This document shows, piece after piece, positions 33,150 through 45,605 of a stretch of DNA of 64,000 nucleotides; positions within the stretch are counted from its first letter, which is position 1, and the number at the start of each line of letters is the position of its first letter. The notes beneath the pieces were generated by a model, which worked only from the letters and a program-made list of their open reading frames with translations, was not told where the DNA came from and did not search any database. This DNA is from Cladosporium sp. IMV 00045. Its lineage: Eukaryota; Ascomycota; Dothideomycetes; Cladosporiales; Cladosporiaceae. The DNA is taken from the NCBI GenBank assembly GCA_001931905.2, contig MSJI02000442.1:18176-82175 (forward strand). The letters are read 5' to 3'. The translations under genes were made by a program, and so were the position numbers.

Positions 33150-34976
33150 CACCTGGTACTAGTTCAAGCCTAGAAGAAGGGACGGCTTCCGTAAATCATT
33201 TAATTGAAGCGTTGTCCTCGAGCAAGTGGGTGGTACACAGGGAAGCCATTTTGCCACTTCAAGCCTTGGCGCGGCTGAATCCGCAGCTGAACGGCTCCGA
33301 GGCTAGGCAGCTTTGATCGGGGTAAGCATTAGGGGGCGAGCGGCAATCACGGGCATGTTGAAGATTGGATTCATCTACCTTTTCGCAGATGGGATTTAAA
33401 GCAACGTCCCTTTAGGATTTCATGCTGTTTCAATCCGCTTGAATCGCCTACAGTATTCCATCCCGCTGTTCGTGGCCAAAGATATGCGCGCTGTCGCGTT
33501 TCTAGTACTGGGTTGTATGCTATTACCTAGTCATATCACATTGTCTTCCTCGGCTAACTTTCATGGGGAGTTGAGACAACGAGGCAGTAAGTGGTCGAAG
33601 GATTTATGTAGTTGGATGTAACTGCTTGAACAATGATTCCTGGAACTCTGCACATAGCTAGAATGCACGCATGGTTTGCAGGATGTGTCGAAGTCCTGCT
33701 CGATGGCCATAGAACGCATACAGAGCTATCCCTTCAGAGGCGAGGCTTCGGCCGGCTTCCGGCAATGTCATTGTAGGCAGTGAGTTCTCATCATCACGTG
33801 ACTTTTGCGACAGGTCTCGCTCACAATGCTCGTGGCTGGCATTGCCCGGCGATGAGGTGCACCTGCACGTAATGCCGGCTACGGACCTGCAATTGGCAGT
33901 ACTTGACAGAGCAGCCAAGAGACCTCATCAATCAGGACAAGGACCAGCCAGCGAGTTTGGAAGAGCAAGGGAACACCGAGTAACACGGCTTCAAACATTA
34001 CCACATGTGACGATGACGCCCTGTGAAGGTTACTATGCGGCTCCCCGCATAACACGGGGATGGCTTTCGGCGAGCCCTTGAATCGCAGTGCACTGGAGCG
34101 CATCAACCGGTAAATGTGGCTCTGCCGCGTTAGATTGAGCTGCGTCAGCTGCATTCGACCGAGGCCGGCCTAGGTCACCATGACCTGCAACCACGGGCTC
34201 GGGAAAGGGCAATGCAAGGGTCCATCGGCAATTTTCTTGTCCATCACAAGAAACCCATGGTGACAACATGATGACACAGCCATACAACTTGTCTCTCCCC
34301 ACGCACGAATACTTTCGGAAGTTTGCCATCTGATCCGCTACCAGGTCAAAATCTGCTGTAAGCAATACGACATGAATTCTTCAAGACATGGCGTCTGTAA
34401 CGTAATGCTTTCCTCACACTAGGCGTTCTCGGCAGTCGGCAGTGATGGCTTGTCGCGTGATCTTTTATTCAACACCACGTAGCTCTGGTACATCGGCATT
34501 AACGGGTAAAGATAGCAGACATGGCTATTACTAGCGAGGTGAATGGGCAAATTAGATACCGGGTGCCGGCCCTCAATCGGGCAGAACTGCGGATCCCGCA
34601 CCAATTAGAGCTCGCGATGGACTCGCTGCTCCAATCAATAACCAACCCGGATCTGCTGAGCATCGAACGCCTTTGCCTGGTTGTTCTGCTGCAGTCATAC
34701 GTGGACAGAAAGACAAAACATGATAGAACTAAGATAAAAGCCACAGACTTGGCGCGAGTCTACTGGACTTCTAGATCTTCGGGCTGGCAGGCTTCTCTAT
34801 TACGGCGCATACGGTCCTTGTCGTTCTGAATTTCATGCCTTCTGCTCGCACTGACTACTGGTAGCGACAAGGCGGTCCATGCTTTTGGGAGCGGGGACTG
34901 AACGCTTTGCGGAACTTCGAGCAGAAGCTCTCTCGCTGCGAAAGTGATGCCAACAAAGTAAGGTTACACAGAACAA
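33150..34976. other. Divergent intergenic region between kinase and phytochrome relic
   Basis: This 1.8-kb interval holds the 5' flanks of two divergently oriented signalling genes. One plus-strand ORF of 102 codons (34521-34829, beginning at ATG with MAITSEVNG) is helical in outlook and uninterrupted, but I cannot assign it and it may be chance. Confidence 0.35.
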
Positions 34977-37212
34977 TTGAACGGCATCGGAGGCGTGTCA
35001 CGGGATGAGGAGTACCATACGCTTGCGACCGCCCTACTTCAGGAAGAATCTTCGGCAGTCAATGACGGGACATACAGATCGCGTCACGGATCTGCAACTC
35101 CACGACAGCTGTGCGAAATCCTATCAGTCACGCCTGGGAACGCGGGAGAAGGACCTGTTTTTGCTGACGCCAGCTTTGCTGCATCAAATGAAGCCGGAGC
35201 ATACCCATGTACCACTCATATGCGGGATGACAAGGATGATCTTGAGCCGTTAACGGCAGATCAATCCAAGCACTATTCCACGGACCGTGGATGTGCCGTC
35301 AACGCAAGACACGATATTCATAAACTGCAGCTGAGCGAGGCCGAACCGCTACATTTCCCAGGCGCAGTGCAGTCTTTTGGCATACTCCTTGCGCTCGAGG
35401 AACAAAAGGACAGGACGCTCGCAGTCAGGATAGTCAGTGAAAACGCAGAAGAACTGCTCGGCTACACATCAGAGCAACTTTTTGCCTTGAAAGGTCTGAC
35501 TGATATTCTGCCTGATGAACAAGCCCACAGTTTCTGGAGCCACGTGCTCTCACTGCGGCATGAGGATACAGCTGTCTTCACGAACGGTGCTAAAGTCTTC
35601 CGGACTTTTATACGCCTACCGTCTCGTCAAGTTCGCGGGTTTTGGTGCGCCATGCACATCAACGAACGCAATGCGCACCTTATCATCTGCGAGTTCGAGC
35701 CAGATGATCGGGAGAGCCACCGCCAACATGCAGACGGGGCCATTCCGGAGCCCTCAGGTGATTGCCTCTTCAGTGGACTGATGAGCAAGGATATGACGGA
35801 AAGCACGCGAGATATAAACAAGCCATTTGAGTGTTCCGTAGCGCCAGAGGATACAGAGGCAAAGATGCCGCTATGGAGGTCCTCAGCATCATGACGCAGG
35901 TGCAGGAGCGATTGGCGGCAGCAAGCAATCTCGAGATGCTTTTGCGGACACTCGTCGGTATCGTCAGGAGTCTCACACGCTTTCATCGTGTGATGATCTG
36001 TCGACTCGATGAAGCTTGGAACAAGCGCGTAGTAGCTGAGCTTCTGGATCCGCGAGCCTCTAAAGATTTCTACAGAGGCCTAACATTTCCCGCATCTGAT
36101 ATTTCCAAGCAAGCCCGAAGCCTCTATAAACTCAACGAAGGCAACAATGCTGTACGATAGCGACCATGAAACTGCTCACCTGGTCTACCGAACCGCCGAA
36201 GACCTGGGAAAGCCACTCGATCTTACTCATTCCTACCTCAAAACCACGTCCCTAATCGATATCGATTACCTCCGGATCATGGCCGTGCGCTCGAGTATGT
36301 CCGTACCTACTAATGTTTCGGTAAAGTCTGGGGCTTCATATCATGTCACGGATACGGCTCAGCGGGCACGCACGTTTCTTTTTCTACGAGGAACCTGTGT
36401 CGCTTTGTTGGAGGTTTGGCTTCCAAAGATATTGAGCGCTTGTCTTATGCTTCAAAAATCCAGGCGCTGGAGTTCAGCAGAATTTTGCCTGCCAGCAATC
36501 ACTCCTTTGGACATATCGATATCTTGCTCACGGTTATGCTCAAGCTTTTCTCTGCCGACTTTGGTTTCCAGTCAATCGGCGACGAGCTTAAGATCATTGG
36601 GAAAGTAGTCGCGCCACAAGAGCTCCAAGCCATGCTCGAATACTTACGCAGTCGGTGCATCACCAACATCACGGCATCCGTAAATATCGCGGATGAGTTC
36701 CCAGACTTGCAATATATTCTTGGATTTAGACACATCGCTGGATTCTTACTCATCCCACTTTCCTCGAACGGGAAGGATTCCATTGCTTTCTTTCGAAAAC
36801 CTCAGCAGAAGGAAGTCACATGGGCTAGGATTCCCGATGAACAACTCATCAAAAGGGGTACCGAAAGCGGCCTAGAACAGAGACAAAGTTTCAAGCCTTG
36901 GACCGAGACTGTTGTCGGAACTTGTCAAAAATGGTCCGAAGCACAGATTGAGACAGTTGCTGTTTTATGTACTGTCCACGGTAAACTGGCTGAAGCCTGG
37001 CGGCGAAATGACACTAAACTACAAAATTGCCGAGTGACTCGCTTGCTACTTTCAGATTTGGGACTTTGCTGAACGGCATTATCAATTACCTCGAAATGGC
37101 ATTAGAGGGTCGGTCGACCAACAGATGGGAAAATGATCTCCTTACTGCACACTCGCTCTCAAAATCTTTGGTTGAAGCAGCCAATGGCTTACTGAACCTG
37201 ACTAGGTCCTAA
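34977..37212 (+). pseudogene. Fungal phytochrome photoreceptor pseudogene (PAS-GAF-PHY, truncated in HisKA)
   Basis: The pieces in order are a PAS domain (SEAEPLHFPGAVQSFGILL, then WCAMHINERNAHLIICEFE), a GAF domain (AAMEVLSIMTQVQERLA, LTFPASDISKQAR, then LYDSDHETA and WGFISCHGYGSAG) and a PHY domain (IAFFRKPQQKEVTWA, KPWTETVVGTCQKW). The remains of HisKA follow (TLLNGIINYLEMALEG). Joining them needs frame changes at about 35829, 36136, 36320 and 37060. At the last, the H-box with the phospho-acceptor histidine is deleted. Translation ends at 37210 and no HATPase or receiver follows. The cysteine that binds biliverdin in fungal phytochromes (RCEDEP context) is Ser here (LSEAEP). No convincing start codon was found. 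It is not functional as a photoreceptor. Confidence 0.8.
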
Positions 37213-37552
37213 AGTCATGCCGCCCTAAAAATACTTAGTAGTAACATTGTACTAAAAGTGAAACACGAGCTTACATTTGTTTTGCTATCTTTTGCCCGCC
37301 CTCACGATCTTTATTACGGTGCACTCCCCATAAGACTGGCAAAGGACTACCCGGGTCTCGATCTCTGCATCTGTGACTTGACTTATGAACAGTTCGCATA
37401 TCTGATTTGTGCATATCTCTGTAAGTAACAAAGCCACCCTGACTGTTTGAAAGCCGACCTCTTACCAGTTTTATCTGTCATTATGTCCAGGGGATAATTC
37501 GTGTGTGAAAGGTTTTTGTAGTACATCGAGTGAAGCTCTCTGATATGCTTGG

Positions 37553-38044
37553 TTACCACCGCCCGATCTCGTTCCCTGATGCATGCGACCTGACTTGTGT
37601 TCCATCGTTGGGTTTGCACCAGGGCGAAGTTGCTTGCGACACGGAATTTGTCTGCATTTCCGAGAGCTCCTTCACAGTGGCACCTAACCGCAGCCGCGCA
37701 AGAAATTCAGTCGCTAGAGTGTCTGAGCCATGTCTAAGCACAAACAGCACACGTCGCAAGTGGTGAATTTCTTCATTTTGCTGACCAATCTGTTCCAACA
37801 GCATTTGATCCCTTGTCATGCCTTCGGTAACATCGTAGTCACAAGTTGCTTTTCGCTGCTGGCAGTTGTCGCATGTCGGTCTTTCGCCGGAGCACTGTAG
37901 CCAAGCGCATTAACTTAAGGAGATCAAATTCATGTCAATGCGGAATATATAAGCCACCTTTTTCTTCCGCTGACGGCACAGCAAACAAGCAGAATATGTC
38001 ATGTTCCCTTTTCGGTCTTTTGATGAATGTGCCGCACTAGCCAT
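37553..38044 (-). CDS. Small Zn2Cys6 zinc-cluster protein (142 aa, two exons)
   Basis: Exon 1 (38044-37958) starts at an ATG in CCATGG context and ends CLLCRQRKKK. A 63-nt intron (37957-37895, donor GTGGCT, acceptor CTACAG) splits the zinc cluster, and exon 2 continues CSGERPTCDNCQQRKATCDY. Together they give the six-cysteine pattern C-x2-C-x6-C-x6-C-x2-C-x6-C of fungal binuclear zinc clusters. After EGMTR comes a predicted coiled coil and the LARLRLG motif shared with the proteins at 49.6, 54.1 and 58.7 kb. There is no middle homology region, so it could bind DNA without the usual regulatory domain. The frame is intact. Confidence 0.75.
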
Positions 38045-40333
38045 GGTAATCTGGAGTCGTATGTCACGGCCCGTACGTGGTACGCGGGACGTTACTCGGT
38101 GATGTCTCGATTATCAGGTGAAGCAACTTGACAGAGTGAAAATACACAACACGATAGCCAGATAAACCAAGATTCAATGGAATCAAGAAAAGGTAGTCCT
38201 ATCATCTTTCGGATTTCACGACAAATGTGGCGGTCGCTTACTGATAACAGTCGAAGGACCCTTGCAGGCCTCGATTGACGCCCTACATCCCTGTCAAGAT
38301 CGGGGATCAGCAGCCTGCAAGAGACAGAATATACTGCTGCGGGATCCGCCAGAAATGCCGAATGCTAACTATTTACACGACTGTATACAGCTGCATATGC
38401 TTCGCACATAGTGCATGCAGGGCCATTGCGTTAATTGCCTTAATGCGTGGCTCCAGGTCCAGCCGTGCCAGGAGCACGTGTGAACTTCTAACCATCTAGA
38501 AATGTACTCGAAACACGCTGTTTTTCCTGTTGATATATATTCACGGTTACATGTGGTTGAAAAATAATAGATGATGATCTGAGTACTCTTGCCTCAAGAC
38601 GCACAAGCTCTACAGTATAGTGACTGACTTGTGTTCAAGCCCCGGGCTTGTGATTGCCTGTTTTTGTTGTGAGTGGCTTGCTACCTTGCATAACACAATC
38701 GGTAGGGAGCCCCGCCTCCGCTCCTAGTGTGCAGTCGCAGGCCACGGTGGTCTAGATCATTCTGATCGCCCGGGAAATTCTATATAGACGAATAAAGCGT
38801 CAGATGTCGTCACATGCGACAAGCCATTGCCGGATGCAGATTGGCCGTCGGGTAAGCCGAAACAGCATGGGAAAATCAGGTCTAGGCAACAAGGGATTAT
38901 ACAGATGGTGGAATTTCGCGCTGGGCGATCGCGATGACAAAATGTGATGTTGCTAGTATACGCCAACTCCGTGGTCATGGAATATCTCAATCTCGGTTCG
39001 GGTCGGACTCTGTCGCCAACCAGCATACACAACCAAGACCTACATTGCAAGGGGAGTTTTGCCACATGGTTGGCACTGAGCCTCAACGATACCGGTTCCG
39101 CAGGGGAACCACAATGGGATAGTGCAACACAAATTGCATTGAATCGAACCATTATGTTGGCAAGGCAAGCGTTATACTTTGGAGCAAGGACCAGAGTCAA
39201 AGCAATGTTGAGACTTGAGTGGTGGAAGGCTGGCCGCCTCCGGGTAAAAGGATGGGCTTTTCGTATGCCGCCCCCGCACTCCCATGCAGTTCTCAGGCGG
39301 GCGACATGGACAAGCTGGAAAGCCCTACTGGTCCCTCCACAAGCGCGCAAATTCCGATTAGTTGGTCGCGGTCGCTACGTAATCGATACGTGAGCTCTGA
39401 TAGTAACGGCAACGAACAATGGTGTTTGCCTTGATCAAACCCCGTCTTGAGTGTTCGAATAGTACAATTCGGATGATTGGTGGCGTGACTATAAGTCGAT
39501 GCCGGCAGGCTACTGAGCAGCGAAAAGCTCGCTCAACATTGCTCGTTATGCTCAAGCTCTAGGCAAACTGTACCCAACTATCCTCGCCACACACACTAGT
39601 AGCCTTGCTCAGCACAACACCTTTAACGAGTCCAATGAGGATCTTGCTAGTAATGGGTGATGTCCTTGTACTGCTCCTTTTTGACTCACAATTGACGCCA
39701 GGGCATTACATCCTAGTACTCAGCTATTGAGATGCCAGACAGCTCGACCAGGGATACTTGCAATGAAGGTGCTAATTCTCGCCTGTTTCTGTAGCGTGTT
39801 GTACCGGTCCTAGAAATAATTGCTAAAGCCATGTCATTGCGATGTCGGAGCTTAGGGCAGCTCGTAAGCGATACGGCTGATCCTTTCGTGATTTGAAGCG
39901 TGGTATTGGCATACGATCAGAGAAGAGCAGCACGGCGGTATCTAACGTCGTACCTCGGACAGAACTAAACGGCTAACTGGCAAGAGATTTCCCCGGTTCC
40001 GTCTGCGCAGTTGCGTAGCTTTGCGTACGTGGGTAGTAGCCTTTCTCTACAAGGACATTAAGCATAAGTCAAAATTCACCTGGGTCCTTCTGACCTGGCA
40101 AGACAGTCCTCTGTCTCCTGATATACGGCTCCATTGGCATGCCAAAGTATTCAAGGAGGTAGCCTCGAGCGACAGGTTCAGGGTTTCAGCACAAGCTTGC
40201 TTTGGGCATCCGTTTGATTCTCGTTGTGCAGTAGAGGAGGGTAGCAAAAGGAAGATATACGGCGCGTTCATCCTTTCTGGCATCCCTTGTAAGACCTCGA
40301 TGTGCAGGCATCGGCATTAAGGTATCGGAACAC
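38045..40333. other. Gene-poor stretch of about 2.3 kb
   Basis: Two opposite-strand ORFs overlap at 38757-39393 (197 and 149 codons); neither shows a domain and at most one can be real. Nothing else is supported. Confidence 0.4.
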
Positions 40334-40335
40334 TA

Positions 40336-40376
40336 GAAGTTTGTCTCACTGCGCGCACAGGCTCACTGCGCGCACA
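40336..40376. repeat. Pogo terminal inverted repeat, left
   Basis: It begins GAAGTTTGTC and is the reverse complement of 45606-45646 with one mismatch. It contains two copies of TCACTGCGCGCACA separated by three bases, possibly paired transposase-binding sites. Confidence 0.85.
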
Positions 40377-41027
40377 GCCCTCCAACACGGGCTTGGTTGT
40401 CTCTCCAAGCCTGTAATCCTACTATAACACGATTTTCAAGGCTGAATCGCTCGAGTGATATGAAGACAAATAACTGTTCTATGGTTGTATCCACTTTGTT
40501 TTATAATAGGCGTGCTGGTTTCTTGATGGCTCTGCCACTTCTTGAACTCTGCTGGTTATGAGCTATCGGAGCAAGAGGCTGTCTTACTGGCGGAGTAGAC
40601 TTCTTCACAACCTTTCTCTTAGCTAACGTTGATTTTGGACTCTTACTAGCAGTCTTCAATTGCTTCTCAAACTGCTTTTGAGCTCTCAAAGCCTCCTTTG
40701 CAGCCTTCCTTGCGGCTTTCGCATCAGCAGCATCCTTCTTCCTGGCTGCGGAGGCAATAGCTCTATCAGACTTCCTCTGTTGAGTTTCCTGAGCCTTGAG
40801 CTCTTTAGCGGCAACGGTCTGTTGAGCCTTCACAGCTTTGTCGACTTTCTGCTGCTCCTTAGCTTGCTCTCTAGCCTTCTGCAGATCGAGGAGCTTCCTC
40901 ACCTTACTCGGACTGAATACAACGGCACCAGAGTCTTCGGAGGCTCTGAACTCCTCCATGAGCTTCTTACCACGCTTTTGCTTCTTCTGCACGGCCCTGA
41001 GAGCATCAAAAGCCTTCTTCTTCTCAA
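40336..41027 (-). mobile_element. Pogo/Fot-type element, left-end fragment
   Basis: A terminal inverted repeat starts at 40336, flanked by TA at 40334-40335, and matches the repeat at 45606-45646 with one mismatch over 41 bases. The minus-strand frame 41027-40501 encodes the Lys/Ala-rich C terminus of a transposase (KRGKKLMEEFRASEDSGAVV) and ends near the inverted repeat as expected. It runs into the assembly gap. It differs at several residues from the equivalent stretch of the 44.0-45.6 kb copy, so it belongs to a separate copy. Confidence 0.75.
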
Positions 41028-41047
41028 NNNNNNNNNNNNNNNNNNNN
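41028..41047. other. Assembly gap (20 N)
   Basis: Twenty undetermined bases separate a Pogo fragment from a LINE fragment. Open frames that cross it on either strand are artefacts, and the true distance and adjacency are unknown. Confidence 0.99.
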
Positions 41048-42137
41048 AGCTTTGGCCTAGGGGTCGCATGGAAAGAACAGTATGCATGGAAGACCAAAAT
41101 GTCATCGCTGGGCAATCACATCACAACAGCCGATGCTGCGTTGTTCGCCATCGGCACGGGCGTGAAGAACCTCAACTCAATACTCTCCAGGACAGATCAC
41201 TGCCGCGCCGAGATTGCTACGGAGTCGCGAGCTGCACTGACCGCCATCCAGAACAGCGAGCAACGGGAATTACCAGTCATCACCAATATCAAGAACCATG
41301 CACACGGTATCGAAGACGCAGGAGGCCGAGTGGTCTTGACGTGGCTGTCACATCGCGAAGATATAGAGGGCTACAAGATGGCACGAGCCACAGCACAACG
41401 AGCAGCCAAGCAACAACCCAAAAAAATGCGATCAGCCTCGCTGTCGTACGTGAAACAAGCCATCAAGGAGAGGTGGAAGCCAACAACCAAGATCAACAAA
41501 CATCTCAAAGACGCGAAGAAATCTATTGCAGCTCGCTACTTGCAGCTCAAGTCCGGCCATGCGGTCACGGGTGCCCACCTGCTGAGGATCGGTAAGGCTC
41601 AAGATGCACAATGCTGGTGGTGTGGCGAGAACAATCAAACAGTTGCCCACCTCTTGTTAAAATGCCGGAAGTGGCGAAGGCAGCGCGATTCTATGCTGCA
41701 GAAGCTGCGCGAGAGAAAGGTCGCGATCAGCGGAAGGCGACAGCAGGCAGACCTGAGGACACTGTTTGCAGCCGAGGCTATTACAGAAGTCCTCCAGTTT
41801 ATTGACAACACAGAAGTGGGAAAGCAGCTGGCTGGAGACAAGAACAAGAATGGCTCGTGGGACATCGAAAAGTTGGATCGGGATGCAGTTGAAAACGATA
41901 TGATGTTGGAGGGCGGAAGGGGTGAGGTGAGAGATGAAGCGTGACAACGACAGGAAAGTAGGAGGGCGCAAGCCCAAAAGCTGTGGCGACTTGGTAAAGT
42001 CGGGACAGCGAGCAAGGTTGTACGGATGAAGTTCGAGGCGAGAGCAAACGTAGAAGCCATAGAGATTGTCGCGAAGATAGCCGACGTGCCATAAGCTATT
42101 TAGCTTGAATGCAGTATGGTTTTTTTTTAAAAAAAAG
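41048..42137 (+). mobile_element. LINE 3' fragment (RNase H and C terminus)
   Basis: The plus-strand frame up to 41944 encodes a partial RNase H domain (AEIATESRAALTAI, VVLTWLSHRED) and the C-terminal domain with CWWCGENNQTVAHLLLKC, closely related to the LINE at 16.8-22.8 kb. It ends in a tail-like T8-A8 stretch near 42121-42136, after a motif similar to that LINE's 3' end. The 5' side is cut by the assembly gap. It is a different subfamily from the 17-kb copy, judging by many substitutions. Confidence 0.8.
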
Positions 42138-44026
42138 GTCTGGAAGGCGGCATGGGTTCTGGTCCGGAGACCCGAGAACCCTTAGTTCTACTACATAATG
42201 CCGGGGGAACTTGACATACCGGGGGCTGCACTCTTCGCGGTGCATGTGTGGACATTCAGATACTGTACTGCTCGGTCCGAGACAAATGGTGGGCTGAGGT
42301 GTGCTACCATTAGCTCTCTCCTTGGGCCGACACCTTTCGTCTCGATGACTCGGCCGCAATAATCGGATGGGGTACATATTCATACAAGCAATCCTTCCAC
42401 GATAATGCAAGATCCTGATTTACTTAGCCGCATCTGCTGCCTCCAGTCTTTCTTCTCTGGTATCCGCTTTCTCTGGCCCAACTGCAGTCTTTGATCGTTG
42501 CCCTATAGCGCCTTACACACTCATGCAATACAGGAAACTCCTACAGAGGAAAGTCCATACGGGCAGGATCATCTCTCCGTCCAGAATTTTTCTTTTTTTT
42601 CCCGAGGTCACCGGGCCCACCCTGGCAGCCATGGCCGTGTACCGCTTCATCCATCGTGCATAAAGCGGGCGAGTTTGGCACGTGTGGGGGAGCAGGGCCG
42701 GAATAGCGGTTGATATAGCGGTTGATAGTTCTATGGTGCTGCCTGAGAAGCTGTCGAGGTCATGAGTCTGGGGCGCGTGTTGAACGACTTGCTGAATTCT
42801 TGGGGCATTTCGAGATACGGGCTGGACGGCATAGTTTGTGCGATAAACAGTCTTAGTTGGAGCTTGCAAAAGATGCGAGAGCCGCAATACTGAGTCTGTA
42901 GAGATGGTTCTCGTAGGATTGATGCAACGTGTGCTTTGATCAGCCTGCGCTTGCGGCCGAGAGAGGCATGATAGGCATGCTGCTTGAGGTTGTACGAGGC
43001 GCGGGCAAAGGTGATCCTCCATTTGCCATGAATTAGATATTTGGAATCTGCAATGGATGCGTCGCTTGGTTACTTCAATGAGAGTGTAACTATCAGCATT
43101 TAGTGTATTTAGCAGTATCAGAAGTGGCATTTGGAGCTGTACTGTAGGGGCTCGAAGGGGGAGATGTCTATAGATACGAACCCAGTATCAAACACAAGTA
43201 GGCACATAAAAGACACAAAATTTATTATAGCTTGAAACGATCCGTCGACAAGCCACGAGGCATCCAGCCAAACGCCATCTCCGACAGCCCCCATGTTGAA
43301 TAGTACCAGCTCAGAGCTGGGGCTGTGAAACAGCCATTGGATCAGCTAGAAACAGCATGATTGCTGTACTCGGGTGACGGCTCCTTCCGAACTCACGCTC
43401 ATTTCGACGGCTACACCTAAACTCTAATCGCATGTTGGACTGCTTCTTCTGGTAACGTTCTTGTCCAGAAGCAATCGACAGGCAGATTCCTGCGGAGCTC
43501 TGAGTCCGGGGGAGCGCGGGGGAGGCAATTATCTTAATGAGCAGTTAGAACATGTTTTTCTGGATGCCGTGGTGCAGCCGTTGCACAATGCGCAGAAGAC
43601 GTTGAGCATCACGAGCTACCCCGTTGACCAAGATCGAAGCTTGGCGAGAATGAAGGGCGTCAAGCGACAAGCATCGCAGCCTGCCTGAGGAGCGAAGCCA
43701 CTTGGTGCCTTCTGAGTCTTAGCGCAAGTCATATATGACCCGTGTAACTTGATTCAGCTCTAGCAAACCGCTTGAGTTGGTGAGCCGACTCCAAGAAGCA
43801 TATAATGAAGCTGAAGACTTAGAGCTCTGGCAACATCCCGCCACCTCGCATAGCGCGGTGATATCGTTCCATATCACATGTCTTACCACGAATGTGGCGC
43901 GCGCTTGCTGATCTGACTTCCCTCCTGCCAAGCTCTCAGACTTGGGGCTTCTTGACGCATGTAGAATCACAAACTTTTCATAGTAACGTCCACACTGCGT
44001 CGCGAGACAGCCCCTGTTCAGAGACA
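42138..44026. other. Unassigned stretch with one 205-codon minus-strand ORF
   Basis: The only ORF of note is 43130-42513 on the minus strand, ATG-started (MPLLILLNTLNADSY), with scattered cysteines that do not match the zinc-cluster spacing. I see no domain and no partner exons. The rest contains no recognisable gene. Confidence 0.35.
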
Positions 44027-45556
44027 TGTCGACTTTCCGCTGCTCCTTAGCTTGCTCTCTAGCCTTCTGCAGATCGAGGAGCTTCCTCACCTTACTCGGA
44101 CTGAATACAACTGCACCACAGTCTTCGGAGGCTCTGAACTCCTCCATGAGCTTCTTACCACGCTTGTGCTTCTTCTGCACGGCCCTGAGAGCATCAAAAG
44201 CCTTCTTCTTCTCAAGCTTGGCGAGTGTGAGCTGTGCTTTAGTGCTAAGCAGCTCATCGGTAAGCGCTGATAGCAGTTTCTTGGTCTTCTTGTCGACTGA
44301 CTTATTGACAGCCTTCCTGATGGACCTTCTGGCAGTCGGAGAGTCCCAGTCAACGGGAGGACTGCTTGAGAGCCTTCCTGAGCCCTGCTCGGTCGCAGAA
44401 GGCTGTTGCTTGAGCTTGTCGAGTACCACCGAAGGACACCAAGGTACAAGGCCAGTTTTTCTCCAGGACGACTTGATGTTGGCTTCTGTGAAGGCCCTCT
44501 GCCAAGCTGGCCAGAAGACACCGAAGAAGTCCTTCTGGCTCATTTTGGTAAGTCCTTCTGAGCTATTGGAGAAGGCTTCGAGGCTTTGACTGTAGTATCC
44601 AGCCAAGGGAGCAAAGCAGCCTACATCGAGAGGCTGTAGTCTGTGGGTTGCGTGAGGAGGATAGATAGCTATCAGTATCTTCCTTTCGGGGGCCTTCTGC
44701 AAGAAGTCTGTGGTCACATGGCTGCCGTGGCCATCAACAAAGAGTAGCCTCCAATTCCTTCTGGCTTTAGCAGCAGTCCTTGTATCAAAGAGCTCTTGCA
44801 ACCACTTGCTACCTATCTCGTCAAAGTCCATCCACTAGGAGAGCTTGAGAAGAAGCAGTCTTGTTCTTCAGGGTCAAAGTCCTTGAGCCAGGAGTCTTGA
44901 ATGGTGCTCGCGTCTGACTGGTATATCAGCAAAGGAGCCAAAGCAGTACCATCCGCACAGATGGTTGCTGCAACAGTCAGCCAGTCTCTGGAGCCATCCT
45001 GGGCAGTCCCCAGAAGCTTTCCAGAGCCTTTGAGATCCCTTGAGAAGATCCTTCTGACCTTGTTGAGTCTTCCGAGAAGGAAGCCTTTCTCATCCATATT
45101 GTAGATATTGTCCTCTGTAATTTGGTATTGTTGGATTTTCTCGTTGACAGTATTGAAGTAGTCTTCATAAGAGTGGACTGAATCAGCTTGGTGCCTATTC
45201 AGGTCTAGATTGTTGAGATACGCGGATTCCAGCTCTGATCTGTGTCTGCTAACAAACCGCGAGACCCAGCAATGGCCGGGGGCTCTGCCAGCTAGCTGTG
45301 AAGCAAAAGCAGTCACCATTGCTGGTGTAGGGGCAGCGGATCTTCTGGACAACTCGTTGATATAGTCTATAAGGCTCCTTTCTTGCTCATTGTTGAGGAA
45401 TCTCCTGTCAGACAGAGCTATCTCCTTTGAGGTGCTTCTGCCCCTCCACCTCCTGCTTAGGGTCGATGGATGAATACCACAAGCTCTTGCTGTTGCAGAT
45501 ATATTAGGAAACTCAGAGGATGCCAATTCTGCAAGAGCATTTTCAATAGGTGTCAT
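44027..45556 (-). pseudogene. Pogo-type DDE transposase, frameshifted and C-terminally truncated
   Basis: The N terminus has a helix-turn-helix of the psq type (ISATARACGIHPSTLSRRW) and a CENP-B-like region. The DDE domain shows the first Asp in IYNMDEKGF, the second in LLFVDGHGSHVT and the third in HATHRLQPLDVG, so all three catalytic residues remain. A single-base frameshift near 44820-44831 separates the first from the others. The C-terminal coiled-coil region breaks off at KVDM (44027) and runs into unrelated sequence. It would bind the terminal repeats and cut DNA if intact. Confidence 0.8.
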
Positions 45557-45605
45557 GGTTGTTGATATATGGGCTTTCGAAGTGGGTGTTTACAGCCGCG
45601 TCGCG

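Noticed and set aside
34521..34829. 102-codon ORF between kinase and phytochrome
   Set aside because: It starts with ATG and is open, but has no recognisable feature; kept only as a note in the intergenic entry.
38757..39393. Overlapping 197- and 149-codon ORFs on opposite strands
   Set aside because: Neither shows a domain, splice partner or good start context, and both cannot be real.
40838..41944. Long plus-strand ORF of 368 codons across the N run
   Set aside because: It crosses the 20-N gap; the left part is the antisense of a Pogo transposase and only the part after 41047 is real LINE coding sequence.
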